Below are positions 6,747-14,642 of a stretch of DNA of 23,100 bases, in pieces. The first letter of the stretch is position 1. Each line of letters starts with the position of its first letter. The position numbers and the translations under genes were made by a program. The stretch covers positions 1-23,100 of the forward strand of contig CAZXPG010000030.1 in the NCBI GenBank assembly GCA_964643145.1, written 5' to 3'. The DNA comes from CAZXPG01 sp964643145 (GTDB lineage Bacteria; Pseudomonadota; Alphaproteobacteria; Rickettsiales; Arcanibacteraceae). The notes beneath the pieces are model-generated. The model saw only the letters and a program-made list of their open reading frames with translations. It ran no database searches and was not told the DNA's origin.

Positions 6747-8124
6747 TTACTCTATTGCCTCGTTCTGGGATCGTTCGTAGGGTGCCTCCCCTGTGAGCAC
6801 CCCCGGTAAGTGATAGTTGTGGCGCAAAACAGGCCATTACCTGTGTGCTGCCAGCATGTGTATGCTCCCCTAACTGCTTACTATAGAAATTTATGTGGGG
6901 AACTGCAATTACAGATTCAAGAGATTTAAAAGCAGGAAGTGTAATAATTACTGCTTTTGGCAACAAAACTGCCGGACATTGCTCTTTTATGCGCTGCCAT
7001 CCCTCATATCCTAGCGCGCTAACGGTACATGACACTGTTGCTGCCAGCGTGAAGCGGTTGTCCCACCGTGCTGCTATGCCAGGCGCAAGCTGTATCTCTC
7101 TTTCTATAGCCGAATACTCACGTATACATAACAGGCGGCTATCCTTCTCTTGGATAACGCACCCCCAGAGGGTGGTGGTGGTAAAAGCCGCAGGCGAGAT
7201 AATAGCATGGTAGAGGCGCATGAGGGCATCAAAACGCGGGCGGTACTGGTGGCCGCTGATGGTAGTTAGCATCGCCGCCACCACCCGCAGGGCTATTTCC
7301 TCCGGCATTACCGCCAATGCTGCGCGTTCTAGGGTGGCATAGCCTTCAGGAAATAGTGCCAGTGTCTTTACCATTGCACAGGCCGTATCTTCTTCCAGTG
7401 CGATGCGTGCTCTTCCCATATGCTTAGCACATTCAGCCAGCCGGGCGGTAAATAATGCCGGAGGAAGCTGAGCAAAAGGAGCAGCAAGGAATTGCCGGAT
7501 ATGGTTACGTGTATAATGCAGGTTCTGATTGGAGGGATCTTCCACCCAGGACTGCCCGCGTTCCTGCAAAAAGCACTGAAGTTGCTGCTTCGTCACCGAA
7601 AGTAGCGGACGTATTAACCGGATGTCCTGCATCCTATGCACCACAGGCATGGCTGCCAGCCCATCTACCCCACTGCCACGCTGCAAACGTAGCATGAAGC
7701 TTTCTGCCACATCATCCAGATGGTGAGCCACAAGCAAATGCAGCACCTCATGTGCCCGACACCATTTGGCAAGCAGCGTATAGCGGGCATTGCGTGCTTC
7801 TGCCTGGATATTGCCCCGAGGTTTCTGAGGATAATCCCAGGCCAGGATATGGTGGGTGATACCAACCTGTGCAAGCCAATGCTGCACGGTTTCCGCTTCG
7901 GCACGTGCCTCGGCGCGCAAGCGATGGTCAACAGTTAAGGCAACAACTCTGCCACCCCGCCGTGCTGCCCACCGTGCTGCCAGCAACACCAGTGCCAGCG
8001 AATCGCTACCACCAGAAACAGCAACAGCGATAACAGGCGATGCTTCAAACGGCCCAGCCTGCTCCATTGCCTCTGCAAAGGCGGCGTAAAGTGCGATCGT
8101 GCTATCCGCCTTACTTACAGCCAA
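6739..8124 (-). CDS. tilS: tRNA(Ile)-lysidine synthase TilS
   Basis: Converts C34 of the CAU-anticodon isoleucine tRNA to lysidine using ATP and lysine. The PP-loop motif VAVSGGSDSLAL is near the N-terminus, and the family segments VDHRLR, ARYTLL, AHHLDD and RGSG...L follow. The C-terminal substrate-recognition part is more divergent. Start: TTG at 8124 (461 residues) is chosen because GAGGAAGG lies 8 bases upstream. It overlaps the cpoB end by only 14 bases and leaves a normal distance to the PP-loop. ATGs at 8163 and 8187 lie deeper inside cpoB without a ribosome site. The cpoB-tilS-ftsH overlaps point to one transcript; this order is common in alphaproteobacteria. Confidence 0.93.
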   Translation of the reverse strand: MAVSKADSTIALYAAFAEAMEQAGPFEASPVIAVAVSGGSDSLALVLLAARWAARRGGRVVALTVDHRLRAEARAEAETVQHWLAQVGITHHILAWDYPQKPRGNIQAEARNARYTLLAKWCRAHEVLHLLVAHHLDDVAESFMLRLQRGSGVDGLAAMPVVHRMQDIRLIRPLLSVTKQQLQCFLQERGQSWVEDPSNQNLHYTRNHIRQFLAAPFAQLPPALFTARLAECAKHMGRARIALEEDTACAMVKTLALFPEGYATLERAALAVMPEEIALRVVAAMLTTISGHQYRPRFDALMRLYHAIISPAAFTTTTLWGCVIQEKDSRLLCIREYSAIEREIQLAPGIAARWDNRFTLAATVSCTVSALGYEGWQRIKEQCPAVLLPKAVIITLPAFKSLESVIAVPHINFYSKQLGEHTHAGSTQVMACFAPQLSLTGGAHRGGTLRTIPERGNRVNE

Positions 8125-9088
8125 GCCGAGTGCCTTCCTCTTTGGCGCGCTGCTTGAGTGCATTGGAACTATCCGGGAATTCTGCATTCAGCTTGCCAAG
8201 CATAGCACAGGCTTCTTTCTTTTTTTTCATTTTCCCTAATGACATAGAAAGCTTCAGCAGGCTTTCCGGTGCTTTTTTACCTTTGGGGAAATTTTTGTAG
8301 GATTGCAGAAACTGAATGGCTGCCTTGTCATAGATATTTTGTGCGTAATAGGTTTCACCCAGCCAGTAATAGGCGCCACCGGTAAGCGGATGCTTGGTAT
8401 TATCTTTAATAAACTGCGTGAAGGCCACCTCTGCCTGCGGATAATTCCCCTCCCTCACCAACGCAAATGCCTGTTTATATTGGGCTTCCGGTGTTTGTGG
8501 CACGTCCTCTTCCTGTTGTTCTGGAACTGCAGCAGTTCGGCGTGCTCCATTGCCGGTCACCGGCAACGTACCAAGCTGATGGGAGGGGTTGGTTTCTAAC
8601 GAACGCTGCGACGTTCTTGCAGTGTTATCGTCTTGGTTATCACTCTGTTCGGAAGGAGAAGCATCATCCTGCACGTGTGCAGGCTCCACCGCTGGGCTAG
8701 GGGTGGGGGATGCGGCATTTTTTTCCAGCGCATTGAACCGATATTCATTATCGGCCGCCATCTTATCCAGCTTCTCAGAAAGCTTGCTCGCCGTAAATTC
8801 TGCCTGCTCGATCTTGCCGGTTAAATCGCGCATCCGCTCTTCTATATCAGCAATGCGGGCTTCAACACGGGCAACATTGACATTGCCCCCGTCTTCTGCC
8901 GGAAGGGAGGATGATTGCGGCACAGCATCAGTGCTATATACTTGACGTTGTAATAAGGTTAGATCACGCTCAAGCCGGTCAAGCCGGTCAAGCATCCGCA
9001 GCCTGTCCTGCTGCTCGGAATAATCCGTGGCATAGGCAGAGGAAATCAACATACAGAGAACGATAAGGGAAGAGAAAACGATTTTCAT
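8111..9088 (-). CDS. cpoB: Cell division coordinator CpoB (YbgF), TolA-associated periplasmic TPR protein
   Basis: A 325-residue exported protein that links the Tol-Pal system with peptidoglycan synthesis during constriction. A signal peptide is seen: MKIVFSSLIVLCMLISSAYA, with cleavage before TDYSEQ. An Arg/Asp/Leu-rich coiled coil follows, then a low-complexity Pro/Ser/Asp linker (about residues 115-190), and C-terminal TPR repeats (AQYKQAFALVREGNYPQAE..., YYWLGETYYAQNIYDKA..., LLKLSMSLGKM). A GTG 51 bases upstream would place the start inside the terminator hairpin and bury the signal peptide, so ATG 9088 is preferred, although its ribosome site is weak. The stop lies inside tilS. Confidence 0.92.
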   Translation of the reverse strand: MKIVFSSLIVLCMLISSAYATDYSEQQDRLRMLDRLDRLERDLTLLQRQVYSTDAVPQSSSLPAEDGGNVNVARVEARIADIEERMRDLTGKIEQAEFTASKLSEKLDKMAADNEYRFNALEKNAASPTPSPAVEPAHVQDDASPSEQSDNQDDNTARTSQRSLETNPSHQLGTLPVTGNGARRTAAVPEQQEEDVPQTPEAQYKQAFALVREGNYPQAEVAFTQFIKDNTKHPLTGGAYYWLGETYYAQNIYDKAAIQFLQSYKNFPKGKKAPESLLKLSMSLGKMKKKKEACAMLGKLNAEFPDSSNALKQRAKEEGTRLGCK

Positions 9089-9112
9089 GGAAAAACCGGA
9101 CTGTATATGCGT

Positions 9113-9155
9113 TACCAAAAACAAAACCCGGCGAAGCACGAAGCACCACCGGGTT
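9113..9155 (-). terminator. Strong intrinsic terminator between pal and cpoB
   Basis: On the - strand a 10-bp stem opens with AACCCGG and closes with CCGGGTT (two wobble pairs within), has an 11-base loop, and is followed by TTTGTTTTT. It lies about 30 bases past the pal stop and about 25 bases before the cpoB start, with no room for a separate cpoB promoter. It may therefore act as an attenuator that lowers cpoB-tilS-ftsH expression relative to pal. Confidence 0.8.
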
Positions 9156-9186
9156 CTGGTATATCAGCTATTACTACAGTAATCAA

Positions 9187-9681
9187 TTACTGAGTTACAA
9201 CAGTAACTGCACGACGGTTCTGAGCAAAGGATTCTTCGGTTGAACCTACAACGGCTGGGCGTTCTTTACCATAAGAAATAGTGGCAATACGGTCTGCAGC
9301 AACACCGGCACTTACCAGGAAGTTTTTCGCAGATGTAGCACGACGCTCACCCAAAGCTAAGTTATACTCACGTGTGCCACGTTCGTCACAGTGACCTTCA
9401 ACAGTTACATGTACATTTGGATATGTCTTCAGCCATTCTGCCTGACGGGCAAGTTGTGCTTGTCCTTCAGCACTCAGTGTTGCTTTATCGAAATCGAAGA
9501 ATACACGGTCACCAATGCTTTCCAGTTCAGCCTGGCTTCCTGGTGCAATAGTGTTAGTTTCAGCAGCAACAGGAGGCACAACAGTGCCCGCACCTGTAGT
9601 GGCGGCTTCTTCTACTTTTTTCCCTTGACAAGCAGCAGCAAATGCAAGCACAAATACTACAGTGGCTAGTTTTTTAAACAT
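9187..9681 (-). CDS. pal: Peptidoglycan-associated lipoprotein Pal (OmpA family)
   Basis: A 164-residue outer-membrane lipoprotein that anchors the envelope through peptidoglycan and TolB. An N-terminal signal ends in FAAAC, with Cys18 as the probable lipidated residue; Ala rather than Leu at -3 makes the lipobox slightly unusual. A short linker follows, then an OmpA-like domain containing FDFDKATLS, VTVEGHCDERGTREYNLALGERRA and ISYGKERP, with the diaminopimelate-binding Asp/Arg region. GGAGAG lies 6 bases before the ATG. Its usual upstream neighbour tolB is absent; clpB is there instead. It has its own promoter candidate and a strong terminator after it. Confidence 0.96.
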   Translation of the reverse strand: MFKKLATVVFVLAFAAACQGKKVEEAATTGAGTVVPPVAAETNTIAPGSQAELESIGDRVFFDFDKATLSAEGQAQLARQAEWLKTYPNVHVTVEGHCDERGTREYNLALGERRATSAKNFLVSAGVAADRIATISYGKERPAVVGSTEESFAQNRRAVTVVTQ

Positions 9682-9745
9682 TTTTTCTCTCCAAGAAAAT
9701 TAATAAAAAATAATAATACTAAATAATGACGTTCCTGTCATAGGC

Positions 9746-9772
9746 ATTATATCCTTTGCTGCTATCGGTCAA
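9746..9772 (-). promoter_or_regulatory. Sigma70-like promoter of pal
   Basis: On the - strand TTGACC (9767-9772) and a perfect TATAAT (9746-9751) are 15 bp apart, shorter than the ideal 17. The start would be near 9739, giving a leader of roughly 57 bases to the pal ATG. Confidence 0.5.
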
Positions 9773-9923
9773 ATAATTTGCACGCACAGGACAAAAACCC
9801 GTTAACTTTTGCTAACAGTCTTGTTTTTTTGCATCAGTTTTAGGCGCATAAAACCTTCACACGCTTAAACAGTGATTCTCTATAGCGTTTTTATCCCATA
9901 AGTGCAAGGGGGAAAATGGAGAA
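9773..9923. other. Spacer upstream of the pal promoter, nothing assigned
   Basis: AT-rich and without an open frame worth calling. The only structure seen is a weak 6-bp inverted repeat (GTTAAC/GCTAAC, about 9801-9816) followed at a short distance by a T-run at about 9829-9835, with no + strand gene for it to terminate. Confidence 0.4.
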
Positions 9924-10053
9924 GAGAGTGTAGTGGTTAGAGTTTAGAGTCTAGTGATAGTGTTCGCTACCGCTCACAAATCACTTGTATAAAGTGTGAG
10001 CGAAACGAACACAAAGCCTCACCAGACTCCAGACTCTTACGCTACACTCTCAC
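9924..10053. repeat. Long imperfect inverted repeat overlapping the clpB stop codon, AGTGGTTAGAG family copy A
   Basis: The left arm at 9924-9966 begins GAGAGTGTAGTGGTTAGAG. The right arm (about 10009-10053, read as reverse complement) begins GAGAGTGTAGCGTAAGAG. The two stay alignable for about 40 bases. Inside lies a second stem with CGCTCACA (from about 9971) against TGTGAGCG (near 10004). On the - strand the structure begins inside the last clpB codons and includes its TAG stop (10042-10044), so it would fold at the 3' end of the clpB mRNA. Confidence 0.75.
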
Positions 10054-12612
10054 CACCAATTTCCCATTTGCAGATACCAGAATTGTATCATTATCGGCCA
10101 CTTCTCCGGCAAGGATCATATTGGCGATAGCATTCTGTAATTCGCGCTGGATAACGCGTTTCAGCGGCCGTGCGCCATAGACCGTATCAAAACCAGCATC
10201 CGCCAGCCAGTTACGGGCTTTATCATCCAGCACCAGCCCGATATGACGACGGGCAAGGGTGGCCTGTAGTTCTTTAATCTGAATATCAACAATCGCCTCC
10301 ATATGGTCACGCGACAGGCGGTGGAACAGGATAATCTCATCCAGCCGGTTCAGGAATTCTGGCCGGAATGCCGCCTTTACCAGCTCCATCACTTCTGTTC
10401 GCACTAGTTCTACATCGGCACCACCGCTTTGATGGGCAATCACCTGCGCGCCAATATTGGAGGTGAGGATAATAATGGTGTTGCGGAAATCTACCGTCCT
10501 ACCATGTGAATCGGTCAGGCGGCCTTCATCGAGCACCTGTAACAGGATATTGAACATATCCGGGTGCGCCTTTTCCACCTCATCAAACAGAATCACTTGA
10601 TAAGGCCTGCGACGCACGGCTTCGGTCAGCAACCCGCCCTGGTCATAGCCAACATAGCCGGGAGGAGCACCAATTAAGCGGGAAACGGCGTGTTTCTCCA
10701 TATATTCTGACATATCCACCCGTAGTAGCGCTGTTTTATCATCAAAAATAAACTGCGCCAGTGCTTTGCTGAGTTCGGTTTTCCCAACGCCCGTCGGCCC
10801 CAGGAACAGGAAGGAACCAAGCGGCCTATTGGCATCCTGAATGCCCGCGCGTGAACGGCGCACCGCGTTACTAATGGCAACCAGCGCATCATCCTGCCCC
10901 ACCACCAGTTCACGCAATTTTCCTTCCATATTCAGCAGCTTCTCGCGTTCGCCGGCCAACATACGTTCAACAGGAATGCCCGTCCAACGCGATACCAGGC
11001 TGGCAATATCGGCCTCTGACACTGCTTCTTTCAACATGTTATTGCTTTTGCTGGCCTCTTCTTCCGCCAGCTTGCGGGTAAGATCGGGGATAATGCCATA
11101 AGCCAGCTCGCCCGCCCGTGCCAGATTGCCACTGCGCTGTGCCACTTCCAGTTCCTGCCGCGCACTATCGAGCTGTTCTTTCAACCGTTGTGCCTCTGCC
11201 AGCTTCAACTTTTCCGCCTTCCATTTGCTGGTCATATCCAGTGCCTCGGCCTCAAGTTCGGCCAACTCATCCGACAGAACCTGCAATCGCTCCTGTGAGG
11301 CGGCGTCTTTTTCTTTTTTGAGTGCTTCTGCCTCAATTTTTAACTGGATAATCTTACGGTCGAGTTCATCTATTTCTTCCGGCTTGCTATCCACCTCCAT
11401 ACGCAGGCGGCTGGCGGCCTCATCCACCAGGTCAATGGCTTTATCGGGCAGGAAACGATCGGTAATATAGCGGTTGGAGAGCGTAGCCGCCGCCACCAGC
11501 GCGCTATCGGCAATGCGTATGCCGTGATGCACTTCGTATTTCTCTTTTAACCCCCGCAGGATAGAAATGGTATCGGCCACGGTTGGCTCTGCCACAAACA
11601 CTGGCTGGAAACGGCGGGCAAGGGCGGCGTCTTTCTCGATATATTTGCGGTATTCATTGAGTGTTGTGGCTCCCACACAGTGCAAATCACCCCGCGCCAG
11701 GGCAGGTTTTAACAGGTTAGAGGCATCCATTGCACCTTCTGCTGCCCCAGCTCCAACTAGCGTGTGCAACTCATCAATAAACAGGATAACTTCACCATTG
11801 GCATTGGCAATTTCCGTCAGCACTGCCTTTAAGCGCTCTTCAAATTCGCCACGGAATTTTGCTCCGGCAATCAGCGCACCAAGATCCAGTGCCATCAGCC
11901 GTTTATTGCGCATGTTTTCAGGCACATCCCCTGCAACCATACGCTGCGCCAGCCCTTCAATAATGGCAGTTTTCCCCACTCCTGGCTCGCCGATCAGCAC
12001 CGGATTGTTTTTGGTGCGACGCGATAATACCTGCATGGTGCGGCGAATTTCTTCATCACGCCCAATCACCGGGTCAAGCTTGCCCTGTTTGGCCAGTTCG
12101 GTGAAGTCCTTAGCATATTTCTTGAGTGCCTCATAGGAAGATTCAGCGGTGGCACTATCGGCCGCGTGCCCTTGCCGCAATGTTTCAATTGCTGTATGCA
12201 GCTTTTGTGGGGTAACACCATGACGGGTAAGGATGGTGGCTGCTGGTGTATTTCCTGCCGCGCTAACAGCCTGGAGTATGCGTTCCACCGTCACAAACTT
12301 ATCTTGCGCACGGCTGGCTGCCTCCTCTGCGCCTTCCAGCACGCGGGCGGTTTCCGGCACCAGGAAAATCTGCCCAGATCCACTACCCTCCACACGGGGA
12401 AGCTTATCAAGAGCTACTTGCACTTCCTGCATTATGGCTTTTGGGTCTGCACCACAGGCAATAATCAGCCGGGCCGTTAGGCCCTCATCATCTTCCAACA
12501 GCGATTTCAGCAGATGTTCCGGTGTCAGACGCTGATGGCCTTTACTGATGGCAGAAGTCTGGGCAATTTGGATAAGCCCACGGGATCGTTCGGTGAATTT
12601 CTCAAAATGCAT
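10042..12612 (-). CDS. clpB: Chaperone protein ClpB (Hsp100 disaggregase)
   Basis: A cytoplasmic hexameric AAA+ machine that, with DnaK, pulls proteins out of aggregates. Domains in order: N-domain starting MHFEKFTERSRGLIQIAQ, first ATPase with GEPGVGKT, a long coiled-coil middle domain rich in Leu/Glu/Lys (about 395-525), second ATPase with GPTGVGKT, and the C-terminal domain with GARPLKR. At 856 residues it is the usual size. ATG 12612 is chosen because AAAGGG lies 7 bases upstream and family members begin here; a start 48 bases further up adds unrelated residues. A heat-shock promoter precedes it. The last codons and stop belong to a long inverted repeat. Confidence 0.98.
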   Translation of the reverse strand: MHFEKFTERSRGLIQIAQTSAISKGHQRLTPEHLLKSLLEDDEGLTARLIIACGADPKAIMQEVQVALDKLPRVEGSGSGQIFLVPETARVLEGAEEAASRAQDKFVTVERILQAVSAAGNTPAATILTRHGVTPQKLHTAIETLRQGHAADSATAESSYEALKKYAKDFTELAKQGKLDPVIGRDEEIRRTMQVLSRRTKNNPVLIGEPGVGKTAIIEGLAQRMVAGDVPENMRNKRLMALDLGALIAGAKFRGEFEERLKAVLTEIANANGEVILFIDELHTLVGAGAAEGAMDASNLLKPALARGDLHCVGATTLNEYRKYIEKDAALARRFQPVFVAEPTVADTISILRGLKEKYEVHHGIRIADSALVAAATLSNRYITDRFLPDKAIDLVDEAASRLRMEVDSKPEEIDELDRKIIQLKIEAEALKKEKDAASQERLQVLSDELAELEAEALDMTSKWKAEKLKLAEAQRLKEQLDSARQELEVAQRSGNLARAGELAYGIIPDLTRKLAEEEASKSNNMLKEAVSEADIASLVSRWTGIPVERMLAGEREKLLNMEGKLRELVVGQDDALVAISNAVRRSRAGIQDANRPLGSFLFLGPTGVGKTELSKALAQFIFDDKTALLRVDMSEYMEKHAVSRLIGAPPGYVGYDQGGLLTEAVRRRPYQVILFDEVEKAHPDMFNILLQVLDEGRLTDSHGRTVDFRNTIIILTSNIGAQVIAHQSGGADVELVRTEVMELVKAAFRPEFLNRLDEIILFHRLSRDHMEAIVDIQIKELQATLARRHIGLVLDDKARNWLADAGFDTVYGARPLKRVIQRELQNAIANMILAGEVADNDTILVSANGKLVVRV

Positions 12613-12672
12613 GTGATAACCCTTTCTTTGAAAGATAATCTTTGTGTAATATAGCAGCAACTGCTAAGAGAG

Positions 12673-12701
12673 ATATAGGTATTTCTAGGCAGGTCTTCAA
12701 G
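12673..12701 (-). promoter_or_regulatory. RpoH (sigma32)-type heat-shock promoter of clpB
   Basis: On the - strand CTTGAA (12696-12701) is followed after 16 bp by CCTATAT (12673-12679). This fits the alphaproteobacterial heat-shock pattern CTTG-N17/18-CYTATNT. The start would be near 12667, with a leader of about 55 bases. clpB is a classic RpoH target, so pattern and gene agree. Confidence 0.75.
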
Positions 12702-12736
12702 GCTGTCCCGTCTTCTTCCAACAATAAACAGAGATA

Positions 12737-13558
12737 ATGAAAAGATTTTTCACCGCCCTACTTCTTGCTTATGCACTGTTAGGCAGTGCTGCCCTTGCCG
12801 TTGATTCCCCTCCTGCACCAAAGGCGGTACGTCTTTATGGCGTCTACTGGCAGAGTATTCATATCGGTAATATTATCGGAGAAGTCAAAAATAATAGCGA
12901 CGGCAAAATCGAATTCCGGGTTGCCATGCGCTCGTTGAATATCCTCAAAAGGTTGACACGTTACCAGAATGATGCAAGCACCACTGCCCGCTTTGGTAAT
13001 GCGCAAGGTTTTATTCCCATCACATTTGAGGTGCATTCCACCCTTAGGAAAAAGACTAAAAATGTTGCTCTTGCCTATGATGCGGCTGGCAATGTCGTGC
13101 AGGAAACCATAGACCATCCCCCCAACCCTAAAAAAATTACCCCGATTACGGCAGATATGAAGAAAGATAGCATCGATCCGCTCACTGCCGCCCTGATTGC
13201 CCGCGATAAGGTAAGACAGTTCCGGGATGGTGGTGGTAAGAATTATTTCAATCTGAAGATTTATGACGGCAGGCAGTTGTTCATCGTCAACTTCACCATC
13301 CTGCCAGCAACTACCCTTTCCTGGCAGGGGCGCTCCGTAAGCGTTATCCCCTTGCGTTTTGCTCGCACCGCTTTAGGCGGGTTCGGCAAAGAAGAGTTGG
13401 AACGCATGAAAAAACAAGATCCAGTGATTGATGTCTATTTAAGTAATGACAGTGCCCTGCTTCCCCTGGAGGCAAAAGGCAAGGCTATTATTGGCACAGC
13501 CAGTGCCAGCTTGCTGCGCGAATGCCAAAGTTTCACTGAATGTATGGGGGAGGAGTGA
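12737..13558 (+). CDS. DUF3108 domain-containing exported protein
   Basis: A 273-residue protein with a clear signal peptide, MKRFFTALLLAYALLGSAALA, cut before VDSPP. The mature part matches the DUF3108 layout: an early LYGVYWQSIHIGNI segment, a middle QNDASTTARF...GFIPITFEV segment, a DPLTAALIARDKV segment and a C-terminal YLSNDSALLPLEAKGK segment. Members are periplasmic or envelope beta-rich proteins, and no biochemical function is established to my knowledge. Only a weak ribosome site (GAG about 5 bases upstream) is seen. It is divergent from clpB across a 124-bp gap and runs tail-to-tail into xerC with only 10 bp between the stops. Confidence 0.85.
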   Translation: MKRFFTALLLAYALLGSAALAVDSPPAPKAVRLYGVYWQSIHIGNIIGEVKNNSDGKIEFRVAMRSLNILKRLTRYQNDASTTARFGNAQGFIPITFEVHSTLRKKTKNVALAYDAAGNVVQETIDHPPNPKKITPITADMKKDSIDPLTAALIARDKVRQFRDGGGKNYFNLKIYDGRQLFIVNFTILPATTLSWQGRSVSVIPLRFARTALGGFGKEELERMKKQDPVIDVYLSNDSALLPLEAKGKAIIGTASASLLRECQSFTECMGEE

Positions 13559-13568
13559 GATATACCCT

Positions 13569-14519
13569 TCAATGTTTATCTGACATTCTCGGATGCGTGT
13601 TATTATATACTGCAAGCAGCCGTTCTGCATCTACATGGGTATAGCGTTGTGTGGTGGAAAGGCTTTGATGGCCGAGCAATTCCTGGATAGTGCGTAAATC
13701 CCCGCCATTCCCCAACAGATGGGTGGCAAAGCTGTGACGGAACGCATGCGGTGTCATGGTTGCAGGGAAGCCAAGCTGCTTACGCAGCATCCGCACACGT
13801 TCTTGGAAGACACTGGGGTTAAGCGGCCTGCCCTGCACTCCCACGAAAAGCATAGAATCCGGGTTCAGCCGGTAAGGGCAACACGTAACATAGCGTGTTA
13901 CCGCCTCAGCCACCACCGGCAGCACCGGTACCAGGCGCTCTTTATTCCCTTTACCACGCACTAGCAACATATCCTTGCCTGCTATATCGCCAACGGTAAG
14001 GTTGAGTGCTTCGCCAATCCGCACACCGCAGCCATAGAGCAACAACAGCATTGCCGTGTCACGGTCTGCCACCCAAGGGGCAGATTCCGATGCCAAACCA
14101 CCAATTTCCTCAACAGCCGCCTTGCTATCCTCCTGGCTTAGGGCTTTAGGCAGGGGCTTTCTGGCTTTCGGGGTTCTCACGAGAAATACGCTTTGGTTCT
14201 CACTACCAAAAAAACGCTTGCGGTAACGGAAAAAACTACGCACGCTGGAAAGTGCCCTTGCGGTAGACACCGGCTCCATCTCCCCTTCCAACCGATTGGC
14301 AAGCCAAGCACGTATATCGGGAACAGCCAGTTGCTCCAGTATTTCCGTCGTCACCTCGCCATCGCTATGCCTATTTAAGAATGTCAGGAAGTGGCTCACA
14401 TCACTGGCATAATTCCGCACCGTATGGGCAGAACACTGCTTCTCAAGCGCAAGCCATTTGAGCCATTGCTGGTAGTGTTGCAGAATAAGCGGGGAGGCGT
14501 GGAAAGAGAGGGGGGGCAT
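13569..14519 (-). CDS. xerC: Tyrosine recombinase XerC (chromosome dimer resolution)
   Basis: A 316-residue protein. The N-terminal SAM-like core-binding domain carries LALEKQCSAHTVRNYASDVSHFL. The catalytic domain shows the first Arg in GCGVRIGEAL, Lys in VRGKGNKERLVP, HxxR in HAFRHSFATH, the second His in LLGHQSL and the nucleophilic Tyr in TTQRYTHVD. With XerD it would resolve chromosome dimers at dif. XerC rather than XerD is chosen on the N-terminal sequence style and is less sure than the family. The ribosome site before ATG 14519 is weak. It follows talC on the - strand after a repeat-filled 123-bp spacer. No integrase-type cargo, att site or nearby mobile genes were seen, so a housekeeping role is likely. 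Confidence 0.88.
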   Translation of the reverse strand: MPPLSFHASPLILQHYQQWLKWLALEKQCSAHTVRNYASDVSHFLTFLNRHSDGEVTTEILEQLAVPDIRAWLANRLEGEMEPVSTARALSSVRSFFRYRKRFFGSENQSVFLVRTPKARKPLPKALSQEDSKAAVEEIGGLASESAPWVADRDTAMLLLLYGCGVRIGEALNLTVGDIAGKDMLLVRGKGNKERLVPVLPVVAEAVTRYVTCCPYRLNPDSMLFVGVQGRPLNPSVFQERVRMLRKQLGFPATMTPHAFRHSFATHLLGNGGDLRTIQELLGHQSLSTTQRYTHVDAERLLAVYNNTHPRMSDKH

Positions 14520-14532
14520 GGGAATTAGTGAT

Positions 14533-14642
14533 GAGTGGTTAGAGTATAGAGCATAGCAGCCCTCGCCACTACACTCTATAACCTCAGTTTTGGATAAGCA
14601 AAGCTTATAAAAAAACTGAGGTTCTATACTCTAACGGCTCTC
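14533..14642. repeat. Inverted repeat between talC and xerC, AGTGGTTAGAG family copy B with nested hairpin
   Basis: The left arm GAGTGGTTAGAGTATAGAG (from 14533) pairs with a right arm ending at 14642 whose reverse complement reads GAGCCGTTAGAGTATAGAA. Inside is CACTACACTCTATA (about 14567-14580), itself a reversed partial copy, and the palindrome at 14580-14623. On the - strand the element begins directly after the talC TAG stop. Confidence 0.75.
14580..14623. repeat. Palindromic hairpin, GGATAA family copy 5
   Basis: The left arm AACCTCAGTTTTGGATAAGC (14580-14599) is identical to the arm of copy 1. An AAA loop follows, and the right arm (14603-14623) has GG replaced by a T-run and is one base longer, so the stem has an internal bulge. 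It lies within the larger inverted repeat and downstream of talC, and may help terminate that operon. Confidence 0.8.

Noticed and set aside
11567..12136. 189-codon + strand frame opposite clpB
   Set aside because: Composition is typical of an antisense shadow (Ser/Ala/Arg-rich), and the clpB frame explains the sequence fully.
13569..14519. xerC as a phage or island integrase marking a mobile element
   Set aside because: No att-like direct repeats, tRNA end or phage genes are nearby, and the protein looks like a housekeeping XerC.
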